Below are positions 48,240 to 60,600 of a stretch of DNA of 64,000 bases, piece by piece. The position numbers and the translations under genes are program-made. The DNA is from Xestospongia bergquistia. Lineage: Eukaryota; Porifera; Demospongiae; Haplosclerida; Petrosiidae. The first letter of the stretch is position 1. The number at the start of each line of letters is the position of its first letter. The stretch is from contig OZ014420.1 of assembly GCA_963965975.1 (NCBI GenBank), positions 2,072,001 through 2,136,000 on the forward strand, written 5' to 3'. The notes beneath the pieces were generated by a model, which saw only the letters and a program-made list of their open reading frames with translations, did not search any database and was not told the origin of the DNA.

Positions 48240-49980
48240 TTAGTTGCAGTTTATTTAGTTATTCTCTTTCAGTCATTTAGACTGAGTAGTTTAGTCCATA
48301 AACTTTACTCCATAGTCTAAACCTTCTAAAGTCTTTATATTTAAGACTTTAGAGCGTCAATGCAAACCAACTTAATGAACTGTTAATTGCAGTTTATTTA
48401 GTTAGTACCTATAAGTCCTTTAGACTGAGCAGTTTACTCTATAAGCTTGACTCAATAGTCTAAACTTTCTAAAGTCTTTAAATTTAAGACTTTAGATCGT
48501 TAATGCAAACCAACTTAATAAACTGATAGTTGCAGTTTATTTAGTTCTTTCCTTTAAGTCCTTTAGACTGAGCAGTTTACTCTATAAAATTGACTCAATA
48601 GTTTAAAACTTCTAGTCTTGAAATTTAAGACTTTAAAGCGTTAATGCAAACCAACTTAATAAAGTGTTAATTGCAGTTTATTTAGTTAGTCCCTTTAAGC
48701 CCTTTAGTCTCAGTGGTTTACTTTATAAACATCAGTCACTGCTCGAAAGCTTCTAAAGTCTTTAAATTAAAGACTTTTGAGCGTTAATGTAAACCAAGTT
48801 AATAAACTGTCAGTTGCATTTAATTTAGTCAGTCCCTTTCAGTCCATTAGGATGAACAACTTACTTTATAAAATTCACTCAATAGTTTAAACCTTCTAAA
48901 GTCTTTAAATAAAAGACTTTAGAGAGTTAATGCAAACCAACCTAGTAAATTGTTAATTGCAGTTTATTTAGTTAGTCACTTTATGTCTTTTAGACTGAGC
49001 AGTTTAATCTATAAACATCACTCAATACTCTAAACCTTTTAAAGTCTTTAAATTAAAGACTTTAAAGCGTTAATGCAAACCAACTTAATAAACTGTTAGT
49101 TGCAGTTTATTTAGTTATTCTCTTTCAGTCATTTAGACTGAGTAGTTTAGTCCATAAACTTTACTCCATAGTCTAAACCTTCTAAAGTCTTTAAATTTAA
49201 GACTTTAGAGCGTCAATGCAAACCAACTTAATGAACTGTTAATTGCAGTTTATTTAGTTAGTACCTATAAGTCCTTTAGACTGAGCAGTTTACTCTATAA
49301 GCTTGACTCAATAGTCTAAACCTTCTAAAGTCTTTAAATTTAAGACTTTAGATCGTTAATGCAAACCAACTTAATAAACTGTTAGTTGCAGTTTATTTAG
49401 TTCTTTCCTTTAAGTCCTTTAGACTGAGCAGTTTACTCTATAAAATTGACTCAATAGTTTAAAACTTCTAGTCTTGAAATTTAAGACTTTAAAGCGTTAA
49501 TGCAAACCAACTTTATTAATAAAGTGTTAATTGCAGTTTATTTAGTTAGTCCCTTTAAGCCCTTTAGTTTCAGTGGTTCACTTTATAAACATCAGTCACT
49601 GCTCGAAAGCTTCTAAAGTCTTTAAATTAAAGACTTTTGATCGTTAATGCAAACCAAGTTAATAAACTGTCAGTTGCATTTAATTTAGTCAGTCCCTTTC
49701 AGTCCATTAGGATGAACAATTTACTTTATAAAATTCACTCAATTGTTTAAACATTCTAAAGTCTTTAAATAAAAGACTTTAGAGAGTTAATGCAAACCAA
49801 CCTAGTAAATTGTTAATTGCAGTTTATTTAGTTAGTCACTTTAAGTCTTTTAGACTGAGCAGTTTAATCTATAAACATCACTCAATACTCTAAACCTTTT
49901 AAAGTCTTTAAATTTAAGACTTTAGAGCGTTAATGCAAACCAACTTAATAAAGTGTTAATTGCAGTTTATTTAGTTAGTC
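48240..49980. repeat. Higher-order six-monomer repeat, about 857 bp, two copies plus part
   Basis: A block starting near the marker ATTCTCTTTCAGTC at 48261 repeats at 49117. Both copies carry the same unusual variants, including a shortened palindrome (ACTTCTAGTCTTG) and the GTCACTGCTCGAAAG variant. Part of a third copy follows near 49980. The period is close to six monomers. Confidence 0.85.
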
Positions 49981-50847
49981 CCTTTAAGTCCTTTAGTCTC
50001 AGTGGTTCACTTTATAAACATCAGTCACTGCTCTAAACCTTTTAAGGTCTTTAAGTTATAGACTTTAGACGTTTAAAGCAAACCAACTTAATAAACTGTT
50101 AGTTGCAGTTTATTTAGTTAGTCCCTTTAAGTGCTTTAGACTCAGTTGTTTACTTTATAAACTTCACTCAGTAGTCTAAACCTTCTAAAGTCTTTAAATT
50201 AAAGACTCTAGAGCATTATTGGAAACCAACTTAATAAACTGTTAGTTGCAGTTCATTTAGTCAATCTCTTTATGTCCTTTAGTCTGAGCAGTTTACTTTA
50301 TAAACTTGACTCAATAGTCTTAACCTTCTAAAGTCTTTAAATTTAAAACTTTAGATCGTTAATGCAAACCAATTTAATAAACTGTTAATTGCAGTTTACT
50401 TAGGTAGTCCCTTTAAGTCCTTCAGACTAAGTGGTTTACTTTATAAACTTCACTCAGTAGTTTAAACCTTCTAAAGTCTTTAAATTAAAGACTTTAGAGC
50501 GTTAATGCAAACTAAGTTAATAAACTGTTAGTTGCAGTTAATTTAGTCAGCCCCTTTCAGTCCTTTAGATTGAGCAATTTACTTTATAAACTTCACTCAA
50601 TAGTTTAAACATTCTAAAGTCTTTAAATTAAAGACTTTAGAGAGTTAATGCAAACCAAGTTAGTAAACTGTTAATTGCAGATTATTTAGTTAGTCACTTT
50701 AAGTCCTTTAAACTGAGCAGTTTACTCTTATACTCTTGACTCAATTTAAGTCCTTTAGACTGAGCAGTTTACTCTATAAACTTGACTCGATAGTCTAAAC
50801 CTTCTAAAGTCGTTAAATTTAAGACTTTAGAGCGTTAATGCAAACTA

Positions 50848-51604
50848 TACCATGTCCAAGTTGAGAAGAGCCATACAGACGTGTAAATAACTTTGCCGTT
50901 TTACGTGCTATTGACATGAAATTTGAACAATCGATTTAGTTCGCAAATACGCATTTTATATATAAAATTTGGCTCTCTGGCACTATGAGAAACGACCAAA
51001 CTAGAAAACTTCATACATTTTCAATGGCATACCTTTCACATACTTCAAATTGCACACCTTTGAGGGTTTAATAAAAAACAATTTTTGCTTTGAGAAGTCA
51101 GCCATCTGTCACGTCGCAATTCAAAATTACAATTCTAATTATATGAACAAATGGTATATTATAACAATTATTATTAAAATAAAAACCAGGTATCGTCTTT
51201 TGTGATTTGAGGCAGCTATAAAGCCACCATAGTTTTGAAAAAAACTTTTCGACAAAGAAGGAAGACTGAGAATGTCTACCTCTTTATGCTGGTATATGAA
51301 ATTTTTGTAGCATCAGAGGTTCGTTTCAGAGATTCCTTCAGTCCGTTCACGCCTGCCAAGTTCCTCAAAATATTCATAGACATTCACAACAAACTCCTTT
51401 GTTTGCGCTCTCTATCTCTTTCCAGTTGGCATGTTCACAAATACGAGAGAAAACGTGGTGTGTTCGCATGACATTCATGTGAACAAGTAATGAATATAAT
51501 TAAAACGGTAATTGTGTATAATAGGTGAGGAAATACCTCACCTTACATTCCATGCATAAAACGCCTTTTTTTAATGAAGGGCTCTTCTCAAATTGGACAT
51601 GGTA
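50848..51604. mobile_element. 757-bp non-autonomous inverted-repeat DNA transposon in satellite
   Basis: Terminal inverted repeats of about 25 bp with one mismatch start TACCATGTCCAA on the left and are complemented by TTGGACATGGTA on the right. The element is flanked by TA on both sides (50846-50847 and 51605-51606). Removing it and one TA restores the variant monomer reading GCAAACTAACTTAAT, so TA is the target duplication, as for Tc1/mariner-type elements. The TATA ends leave a slightly longer duplication possible. The inside has no transposase; an open frame at 51235-51471 (about 78 codons) shows no known domain. It is therefore MITE-like, mobilised in trans. Confidence 0.85.
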
Positions 51605-54600
51605 TAACTTAATAAACTGTTAATTGCAGTTTATTTAGTTAGTCCCTTTATGTCCTTTAGTCTCAGTTGTTTACTTTATACACTTCACTCAGAAGTCTAA
51701 ACATTCTAAAGTCTTTAAGTTAAAGACTTTAGAGTGTTAATGCAAACAAACTTAATAAACTATTAGTTGCTGCTTATTTAGTTATTCCCTTTAAGTCCTT
51801 AAGACTGAGCAGTTTACTCTATAAACTTGACTCAATAATCTAAACCTTCTAAAGTCTTTAAATTTAAGACTTTAGAGAGTTAATGCAAACCAACTTAATA
51901 AACTGTTAATTGCAGTTTATTTAGTTAGTCCCTTTAAGTTCTTTAGTCTCAGTCGTTTACTTTATAAACTTCACTCAGTTGTCTAAACGTTCTAAAGTCT
52001 TTAAATTAAAGACTTTAGAGCGTTAATGCAAACCAAGTTAATAAACTGTTAGTTGCAGTTAGCACCTTTAAGTCCTTTAGTCTGAGCAATTTACTTTATA
52101 AACTTCGCTCAATACTCTAAACCTTCAAAAGTCTTTAAATTAAAGACTTTAGAGCATTAATGCAAACAAAGTTAATAAACTGTTAGTTGCAGTTCATTTA
52201 GTCAATACCTTTAAGTCCTTTAGACCGAGCAGTTTTCTTTATAAACTTCACTCAATAGTGTAAACCTTCTAAAGTCTTTAAATTAAAGACTTTAGAGAGT
52301 TAATGCAAACCAAGTTAGTAAACTGTTAATTGCCGTTTATTTAGTTATTCTCTTTAAGTCCTTTATACTGAGCAGTTTACTCTGTAAACAACACTCAATA
52401 CTCTAAACCTTCCATAGTCTTTAAATTAAAGACTTTAGAGCGTTAATGCAAACCAACTTAATAAACTGTTAATTACAGTTTATTTAGTTATTCCCTTTAA
52501 GTCCATTAGACTGAGCAGTTTACTCCATAAACTGGACTCAATAGTCTAAATCTTCTGAAGTCTTTAAATTTAAGACTTTAGAGCGTAAATGCAAACCAAC
52601 TTAATAAGCTGTTAATTGCAGTTTATTTAGTTAGTCCCTTTTAGTCCTTTAGACTCAGTGGTTTACTTTATAAACTTCACTCAGTAGTCTAAACCTTTTA
52701 AAGTCTTTAAATTAAAGACTTTAGAGCGTTAATGCAAACCAAGTTAATAAACTGTTACTTGCAGTTCATTTAGTCAGTCCCTTTAAGTCCTTTAGTTTAG
52801 CAGTTTACTTTATAAACTTCACTCAATAGTCTAAAGCTTCTAAAGTCTTTAAATTAAAGACTTTAGAGCATTAATGCAAACCAAGTTAGTAAACTGTTAA
52901 TTGCAGTTTATTTAGTTAGTCCCTTTAAACCCTTTAGCCTAAGTTATTTACTATATAAACATCACTCAATAGTCTAAACCTTCTAAAGTCTTTAAATTAA
53001 AGACTTTAGAGTGTTAATGCAAACCAACTTAATAAATTGTTATATGCAGTTTATTTAGTTAGTCCTTTTAAGTCCTTTAGACGGAGCAGTTTACTCTATA
53101 AATTTGACTCAATAGTCTAAACCTTCTAAAGTCTTTAAATTAAACACTTTGGAGCGTTAATGCAAACCAATTTAATAAACTGTTAATTGCAGTTTATTTA
53201 GTTGGTTCGTTTAAGTCCTTACGTCTCAATGGTTTACTTTATAAAATTTACTCAGTAGTTTAAACCCTCTAAAGTCTTTAAATTAAAGACTTTAGAGCGT
53301 TAATGCAAACCAAGTCAATAAACTGTTAGTTGCACTTCATTTAGTCAGTCCCTTTAAGTACATTAGTCGAGCAATTTACTTTATAAACTTCACTCAATAG
53401 TTTAAACCTTCTAAAGTCTTTAAATTAAAGACTTTATAGACTTAATGCAAACCAACTTATTAATCTGTTAATTACAGTTTATTTAGTTATTCCCTTTAAG
53501 TCCTTTAGACTAAGGACTATACTGTATAAAATTGACTCAATAGTCTAAACCTTCTAAACTCTTTAATTAATGTCTTAATAGCGTTAATGCAAACCAACTT
53601 AATAAACTGTTAATTGCAGTTTATTTAGTTAGTCACTTTAAGTCCTTTAGCTGTGCAGTTTACTCTATAAACTTGACTCAATAGTCTAAACCTTCTAAAG
53701 TCTTTAAACTAAAGACTTTTAAGAGTTAATGTGAACGAGCTTAATAAACTGTTAATTGCAGTTTATTTAGATAGTCCTTTTAAACCCTTTAGTCTAAGTA
53801 ATTTGCTATATAAATTTCACTTAATAGTCTTAACCTTCTAAAGTCTTTAAATTAAGGACTTTAGAGCGTTAATGCAAACGTACATAATAAACTGTTAGTT
53901 GCACTTTACTTATTTGTTCCCTTTAAGTCCTTTAGACTGAGCAAATTACTCTACAATATTGACTCAATAGTCTAAACCTTCTAAAGTCTTTAAATTAAAG
54001 ACTTTAGAGAGTAAATGCACACAAACTTAATAAATTGTTAATTGCAGTTTATTTAGTTATTCCCTTTAAGTCCTTTAGACTGAGCAGTTTACTCTATAAT
54101 ATCTCTCAATATTCTAAATCTTCTAAAGTCTTTAAATTAAAGACTTTAGAGCGTTAATGCAAACCAATTTAATAAACTGTTAGTTGCAGTTTATTTAGTT
54201 ATTTTTTTAAGTCCTTTAGACTGAGCAGTTTACTCTATAAACTTGACTCAATAGTCTAAACCTTTTAAAGTTTTTAAATTAAAGACTTTAGAGCGTTAAC
54301 TCAAAGCAACTTTAAAAACTGTTAGTTGCAGTTAATTTAGTCAGTCCCTTTAAGTACATTAGACTGAGCAATTTACTGTATAAACTTCACTCAATAGTTT
54401 AAACCTTCTAAAGTCTTTAAATTATAGACTTTATAGAGTTAATGCAAAGCAACTTAATAAAATGTTAATGGTAGTTTATTTAGTTAGTCCTTTTAAGTCC
54501 TTTAGACTGAGCACTTTACTCTATAAACATGAATATATAGTGTAAACCTTCTAAAGTCTTTAAATTAAAGACTTTAGAGCATGAATGCAGACCAATTTAA

Positions 54601-57600
54601 TAAACTGTTAGTTGCATTTTATTTAGTTATTCCTTTAAGTCCTTTAGACCAAGCAGTTTACTCTATAAACTTGACTCAATAGTCCAAACCTTCTAAAGTC
54701 TTTAAATTAAAGACCTTAGAGCATTAACGCAAACCAACTTAATAAACTGTTAATTGCAGTTTACTTAGATAGTCCCTTTAAGTCCTTTAGACTGAGCAGT
54801 TTACCCTGTAAACTTGACTCAGTAGTCTAAAACTTCTAAAGTCTTTCAATTAAAGACTTTAGAGCATTAATGCAAACCATTTTAATAAACTGTTAATTGC
54901 AGTTTATTTAGTTAGTCCCTTTCAGTCCTTTAGACCAAGCAGTTTACTCTATAAATTTGACTCAATAGTCTAAACCTTCTAAAGTCTTTAAATTAAAGAC
55001 TTTAGAGCGTTAACGCAAATAAAGTTAATAAACTTGATAGTTGCAGTTCATTTAGTCAGTCGCTTTAAGTCCTTTAGTCTGAGCAATTTAGTTTATAAAC
55101 TTCAGTCAATAGTTTAAACCTTCTAAAGTCTTTAAATTAAAGACTTTAGAGAGTTAACGCAAACCAACTTAATAAAATATTAATTGCAGTTTATTTAGTT
55201 AGTCTTTTTCAGTCATTTAGTCTGAGTAGTTTACTCTATAAATTTGACTCAATAGTCTAAACCTACTGAAGTCTTTAAATTAGAGACTTTACAGCATTAA
55301 CGCAAATAAAGTTAATAAACTTGATAGTTGCAGTTCATTAATCAGTCGCTTTAAATCCTTTGGAGCAGATTACTCTGTAAACTTGACTCAGTAGTCTAAA
55401 CCTTCAAAAGTCTTTAAATTAAAGACTTTAGAGCGTTAATGCAAACCATTTTAATAAACTGTTAATTGCAGTTTATTTAGCTAGTCTTTTTCAGTCCTTT
55501 AGTCTGAGTAGTTTACTCTATAATCTTGACTCAATAGTCTAAACCGTCTAAAGTCTTTAAATTAAAGACTTTAGAGCGTTAATGCAATCCAACTTAATAA
55601 AATATTAATTGCAGTTTGTTTTCTTAGTCACTTTAAGTCCATTATTCTCAGCAGTTTACTTTATATACTTCAATCAATAGTCAAAACCATGTAAACTCTT
55701 TAAATTAAAGACTTCAATGCGTTAATGCAAACCAAGTTAATAAAATGTTAATTGCAGTTCATTTAGTCAGTCCCTTTAAGTCCTTTAGACTGAGCAGTTT
55801 ACTCTATAAACTTGACTTAATAGTCTAAACTTTAAATTAAAGACTTTAGAGAGTTAATGCGAATGAGCGTAATAAACTGTAAATTGCAGTTTATTTATTT
55901 AGTCCCTTTAAAACCTTCTACAGTCTAAACCTTCTAAAGTCTTTAAATTTAAGACTTTATAGAGTTAATGCAAACCAACTTAATAAACTGTTAAATGGAG
56001 TTTATTTAATTAGTCCCTATAAATCCTTTAGTTTCAGTGGTTTAGTTTATAAACTTCACTCAGTAGTCTAAAAGTTCTAAACTCATTAATTTAAGGACTT
56101 TAGAGCGTTCATGCAAACCAACTTAGTAAACTGTTTATTGCAGTTTATTTAGTCAGTCCCTTTAAGGCTTTTATACTGAGCAGTTTACTCTATAAACTTG
56201 ACTCAAAGGTCTAAACCTTCTAAAGTCTTAAAATTAAAAACTTTTGAGAGTTATTGCGAACGAGCTTAATAAACTGTTAATTGCAGTTTATTTAGTTAGT
56301 CCCTTTAAACCCTTTAGTCTAAGTGATTTACTATACAAACTTCACTCAATAGTCTTAACCTTCTAAAGTCTTAAAATTAAACACTTTATAGAGTTAATGA
56401 AAACCAACTTAATAAATTGTTATTTGCAGTTTATTTACCCATTCCCTTGAAGTCTCTTAGAATGAGCAGTTTAATCTATAAAGATCACTCAATAATCTAA
56501 ACCTTATAAAGTCTTTAAATTAAAGACTTTAGAGAGTTAATGCAAACCAACTTAATAAACTGTTAGTTGCAGTTTATTTAGTTACTCCCTTTAAGTCCTT
56601 TAGACTGAGCAGTTTACTCCATAAACTTGAATCAATAGTTTAAATCTTCAAATATCTTCAAATTAAAGACATTAGAAAGTTAATGCAAAACAACTTAGTA
56701 AACTGTTAAGTGCAGTTTATTTAGTCAGTCCCTTTAAACCCTTTAGTCTAAGTAATTTAGTATATAAACAACACTCAATAGTCTAAACATTCTAAAGTCT
56801 TTAAATTAAAGACTTTAGAGCATTAATGCAAACCAACTTAATAAATTGTTATTTGCAGTTTATTTATTTACTCCCTTAAAGTCCTTTAGAGTTAACAGTT
56901 TACTCTATCAACATCTCTCAATAGTCTAAACCTTCTAAAGTCCTTAAATTAAAGACATTAGAGCATTATTGCAAACCAACTTAATAAACTGTTAGTTGCA
57001 GTTTATTTAGTTATTCCCTTTAAGCCTTCAGACTGAGCAGTTTACTTCATAAACTTGACTCAATAGTCTAAACCTTCTAAAGTCTTTAAATTTAAGACTT
57101 TAGAGCGTTAATGCAAACCAACTTAAGAGAATGTTAATTGGAGTTTATTTAGTTAGTCTCTTTAGTCCTTTAATCTCAGTGGTTTAGTTTATAAACTTCA
57201 CTCAGTAGTCTAAACCTTCTAAAGTCTTTAATTTAAAGACTTTAGAGAGCATTAATGCAAAGCAAGTTAATAAACTGTTAGTTGTAGTTCATTTAGTCAG
57301 TCCCTTTAAGTACTTTAGTCTGGGCAATTTACTTTATAATCTTCACTCAATAGTTTAAACTTTCTAAAGAGTTTAAATGAAAGACTTTAGAGACTTAATG
57401 CAAACCAACTTAGTAAACTGTTAATTGCAGTTTATTTACTTAGTCCCTTTAAGTCCTTTAGACTGAGTAGTTTACTTTATAAACTTGACTCACTACTCTA
57501 AACCTTATAAAGTCTTTAAATTAAAGACTTTAGAGAGTTATTGCGAAGGAGCTTAATAAACTGTTTTAGCACTTTGTTTAGATAGTCCCTTTAAAGCCTT

Positions 57601-60600
57601 TAGTCTAAGTTATTTACTATATAAAGATCACTCAATAGTCTAAACCTTCTAAAGTCTTTAAATTAAAGACTTTAGAGTATTAATGCAAACAAAATTAATA
57701 AATTGTTATTTGCAGTTTTATTTAGTTATTCTTTTAAGTCCTTTAGACTGAGCAGTTTACTATATAACCTTCAATCAATAGTTTAAACCTTCTAAAGTCT
57801 TTAAATTGAAGACTTTAGAGAGTTAATGCAAACCAACTTAGTAAACTGTTAAGTGCAGTTTACTTAGTTAGTCCCTTTAAGACCTTTAGTCTAAGCAATT
57901 GACCCTATAAAATTCACTTAATAGTCTAAACCTTCTAAAGTCTTTAAATTAAAGACTTTAGAACGTTAATGCAAACCATCTTAATAAACTGCTAATTCAG
58001 TTTATTTATTTATTTCCTTTAAGTCTTTTAGACTGAGCACTTTACTCTATAAACTTCACTCAATAGTCTAAACCTTCTAAAGTCTTTAAATTAAAGACTT
58101 TTGAGAGTTAATGCGAACGAGCTTAATAAACTCTTTATTGCAGTTTATTTAGATAGTCCTTTTAAGCCCTTTAGTCATTTACTATATGAACTTCACTCAA
58201 TAGTCTAAAACTTCTAAAGTCTTAAAATTAAAGACTTTAGAGCGTTAATGCAAAACCTACTTAATAAATTGTTATTTACAGTTTATTTAGTTATTCCTTT
58301 TAAGTTCTTTAGACTGAGCAGTTTACTCTATAAACATCACTTAATAATCTTAACCTTCTAAAGACTTTAAATTATAGACTTTAGAGCGTTAATGCAAACC
58401 AACTTAATAAACTGTTACTTACAGTTTATTTAGTTACTCCCTTTAAGTCCTTTAGACTGAGCAGTTTACTCCATAAACTTCAATCAATAGTTTAAACCTT
58501 CTAAAGTCTTCAAATTAAGGACTTTAGAGAGTTAATGCAAACCAACTTAGTAAACCGTTAATTGCAGTTTATTTAGTTAGTCTCTTTAAACTTTTTAGTC
58601 TAAGTAATTTACTATGTAAACATCACTCAATAGAGTAAACCTTCTAAAGTCTTTAAATTAAAGACTTTAGAGCGTTAATGCAAACAAACTTAATATATTG
58701 TTATTTACAGTTTATTTAGTTAGTCCCTTAAAGTCCTTTAGACTGAGCAGTTTACTCTATAAACATCACTCAATAGTCTACACCTTCTAAAGTTCTTAAA
58801 TTAAAGACTTTATAGCGTTAATGCAAACCAACTTAATGAACTGTTAGTTGCAGTTTATTTAGTTATTCCCTTTAAGTCCTTTAGACTGAGCAGTTTACTC
58901 TATAAACTTCACTCAATCGTCTAAACCTTCTAAAGTCTTTAAATTTAAGACTTTATAGCGTTAATGCAAACCAACTTAAGAGAATGTTAACTGGAGTTTA
59001 TTTAGTTAGTCCCTTTAAGTCCTTTAGTCTCAGTGTTTTAGTTTATAAACTTCACTCAGTAGTCTAAACCTTCTAAAGTCTTTAATTTAAAGACTTTATA
59101 GCGTTAATGCAAAGCAAGTTAAAAAAATGTTAGCTGCAGCTCATTTAGTCAGTCTTTTTAAGTACTTTAGTCTGAGCAATTTACTTTATAATCTTCACTC
59201 AATAGTTTAAACGTTCTAAAGTCTTTAAATTACAGACTTTAGAGAGTTAATGCAAACCAACGTAGTAAACTGATAATGGTAGTTTGTTTAGTTAGTCCTT
59301 TTAAGTCCTTTAGACGTAGCACTTTATTTCATAAACTTTAATCAGTAGTGTAAACCTTCTAAAGTCTTTAAATTAAAGTCTTTAGAGCGTTAATGCAAAC
59401 CAACTTAATAAACTGGTAATTGCAGTTTATTTCGTTAGTCCCATTAAGTCCTTTAGACTGAGCAGTTTACTCTATAAACTTGACTCAATAGTCTAAACCT
59501 TCTAAAGTTTTTAAATCAAAGACTTTTAAGAGTTAATGTGAACAAGCACAATAAAATTTTATTTGCAGTTTATTTAGGTAGTCCCTTTAAACCCTTTAGT
59601 CTAAGTGATTTGCTATATAAATTTCACTCAATAGTCTTAACCTTATAAAGTCTTTAAATTAAAGACTTTAGAGAGTTAATGCAAACCAACTAAATAAACT
59701 GTTAGTTGCACTTTATTTAGTTACTCCCAATAAGTCCTTTATACTGAGCAGTTTACTCTATAAATATCACTCAATAGTCTAAACATTCTAAAGTCTTTAA
59801 ATTAAAGACTTTAGAGCGTGAATGCAAACCAATTTAATAAACTGTTAGTTGCAGTTTATTTAGTTATTCCTTTAAGTCCTTTAGACCGAGCAGTTTACTC
59901 TATAAACTTGACTCAATAGTCTAAACCTTCTAAAGTCTTTAAATTAAAGACTTTATAGCATTAACACAAACCAACTTAATAAACTGTTACTTGCAGTTAT
60001 TTTATTCAGTCCCGTTAAGTCCTTTAGTCTGAGCAATTTACTTTATAAACTTCAATCACTAGTTTAAACCTACTAAAGTTATTGAATTAAAGACTTTAGA
60101 GAGTTAATGCAAACGAACTTAGTAAACTGTTAATTGCAGTTTACTTAGTTAGTCCCTTTAAGTCCTTTAGACTGAGCAGTTTACTCTATAAATTTGACTC
60201 AATAGTCTAAACCTTCTAAAGTCTTAAAATTAAAGACTTTAGAGCATTAATGCAAGCCAACTTTATAAATTGTTATCAGCAGTTTATTTAGATAGTCCCT
60301 TAAAGTCCTTTAGAGTTAACAGTTTACTCTATAAATATCACTCAATAGTGTAAACCTTCTAAAGTCCTTAAATTAAAGACTTTAGAGCGTTAATTCAAAG
60401 CAAATTAATAAACCGTTAGTTGCAGTTTATTTAGTTGTTCCCTTTAAGTCCTTTAGACTGTGCAGTTTACTCCATAAACTTGACTCAACAGTCTAAACTT
60501 TCTAAAGTCTTGAAATTTAAGACTTTAGATTGTTAATGCAAACCAACTTAAGAGAATATAAATTTGAGTTTATTTAGTCAGTCCCTTTTAGTCCTTTAGT

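Larger units (their letters stand above)
34904..50847. repeat. 143-bp satellite array, left block
   Basis: The repeat period is 143 bp, measured from successive AAGTCCTTTAG positions (34903, 35046, 35189, 35332, 35475). About 111 monomers are present. One monomer has these parts in order: a linker TTTAAGTCC; a 46-bp dyad bounded by TTTAGACT and AGTCTAAA; CCT; a 29-bp palindrome of two 14-nt arms (TCTAAAGTCTTTAA and its complement) around one base; a 20-bp linker beginning GCGTTAATGC; a 25-bp dyad with arms AATAAACTG and CAGTTTATT; and an 11-bp linker TAGTTAGTCCC. The parts add up to 143. No coding potential is seen. Monomers vary mostly by point changes and small indels. Confidence 0.95.

Noticed and set aside
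51235-51471. 78-codon open frame inside the transposon as a transposase
   Set aside because: Short, no DDE/D-type or other known motif, and it covers only a fraction of the element.
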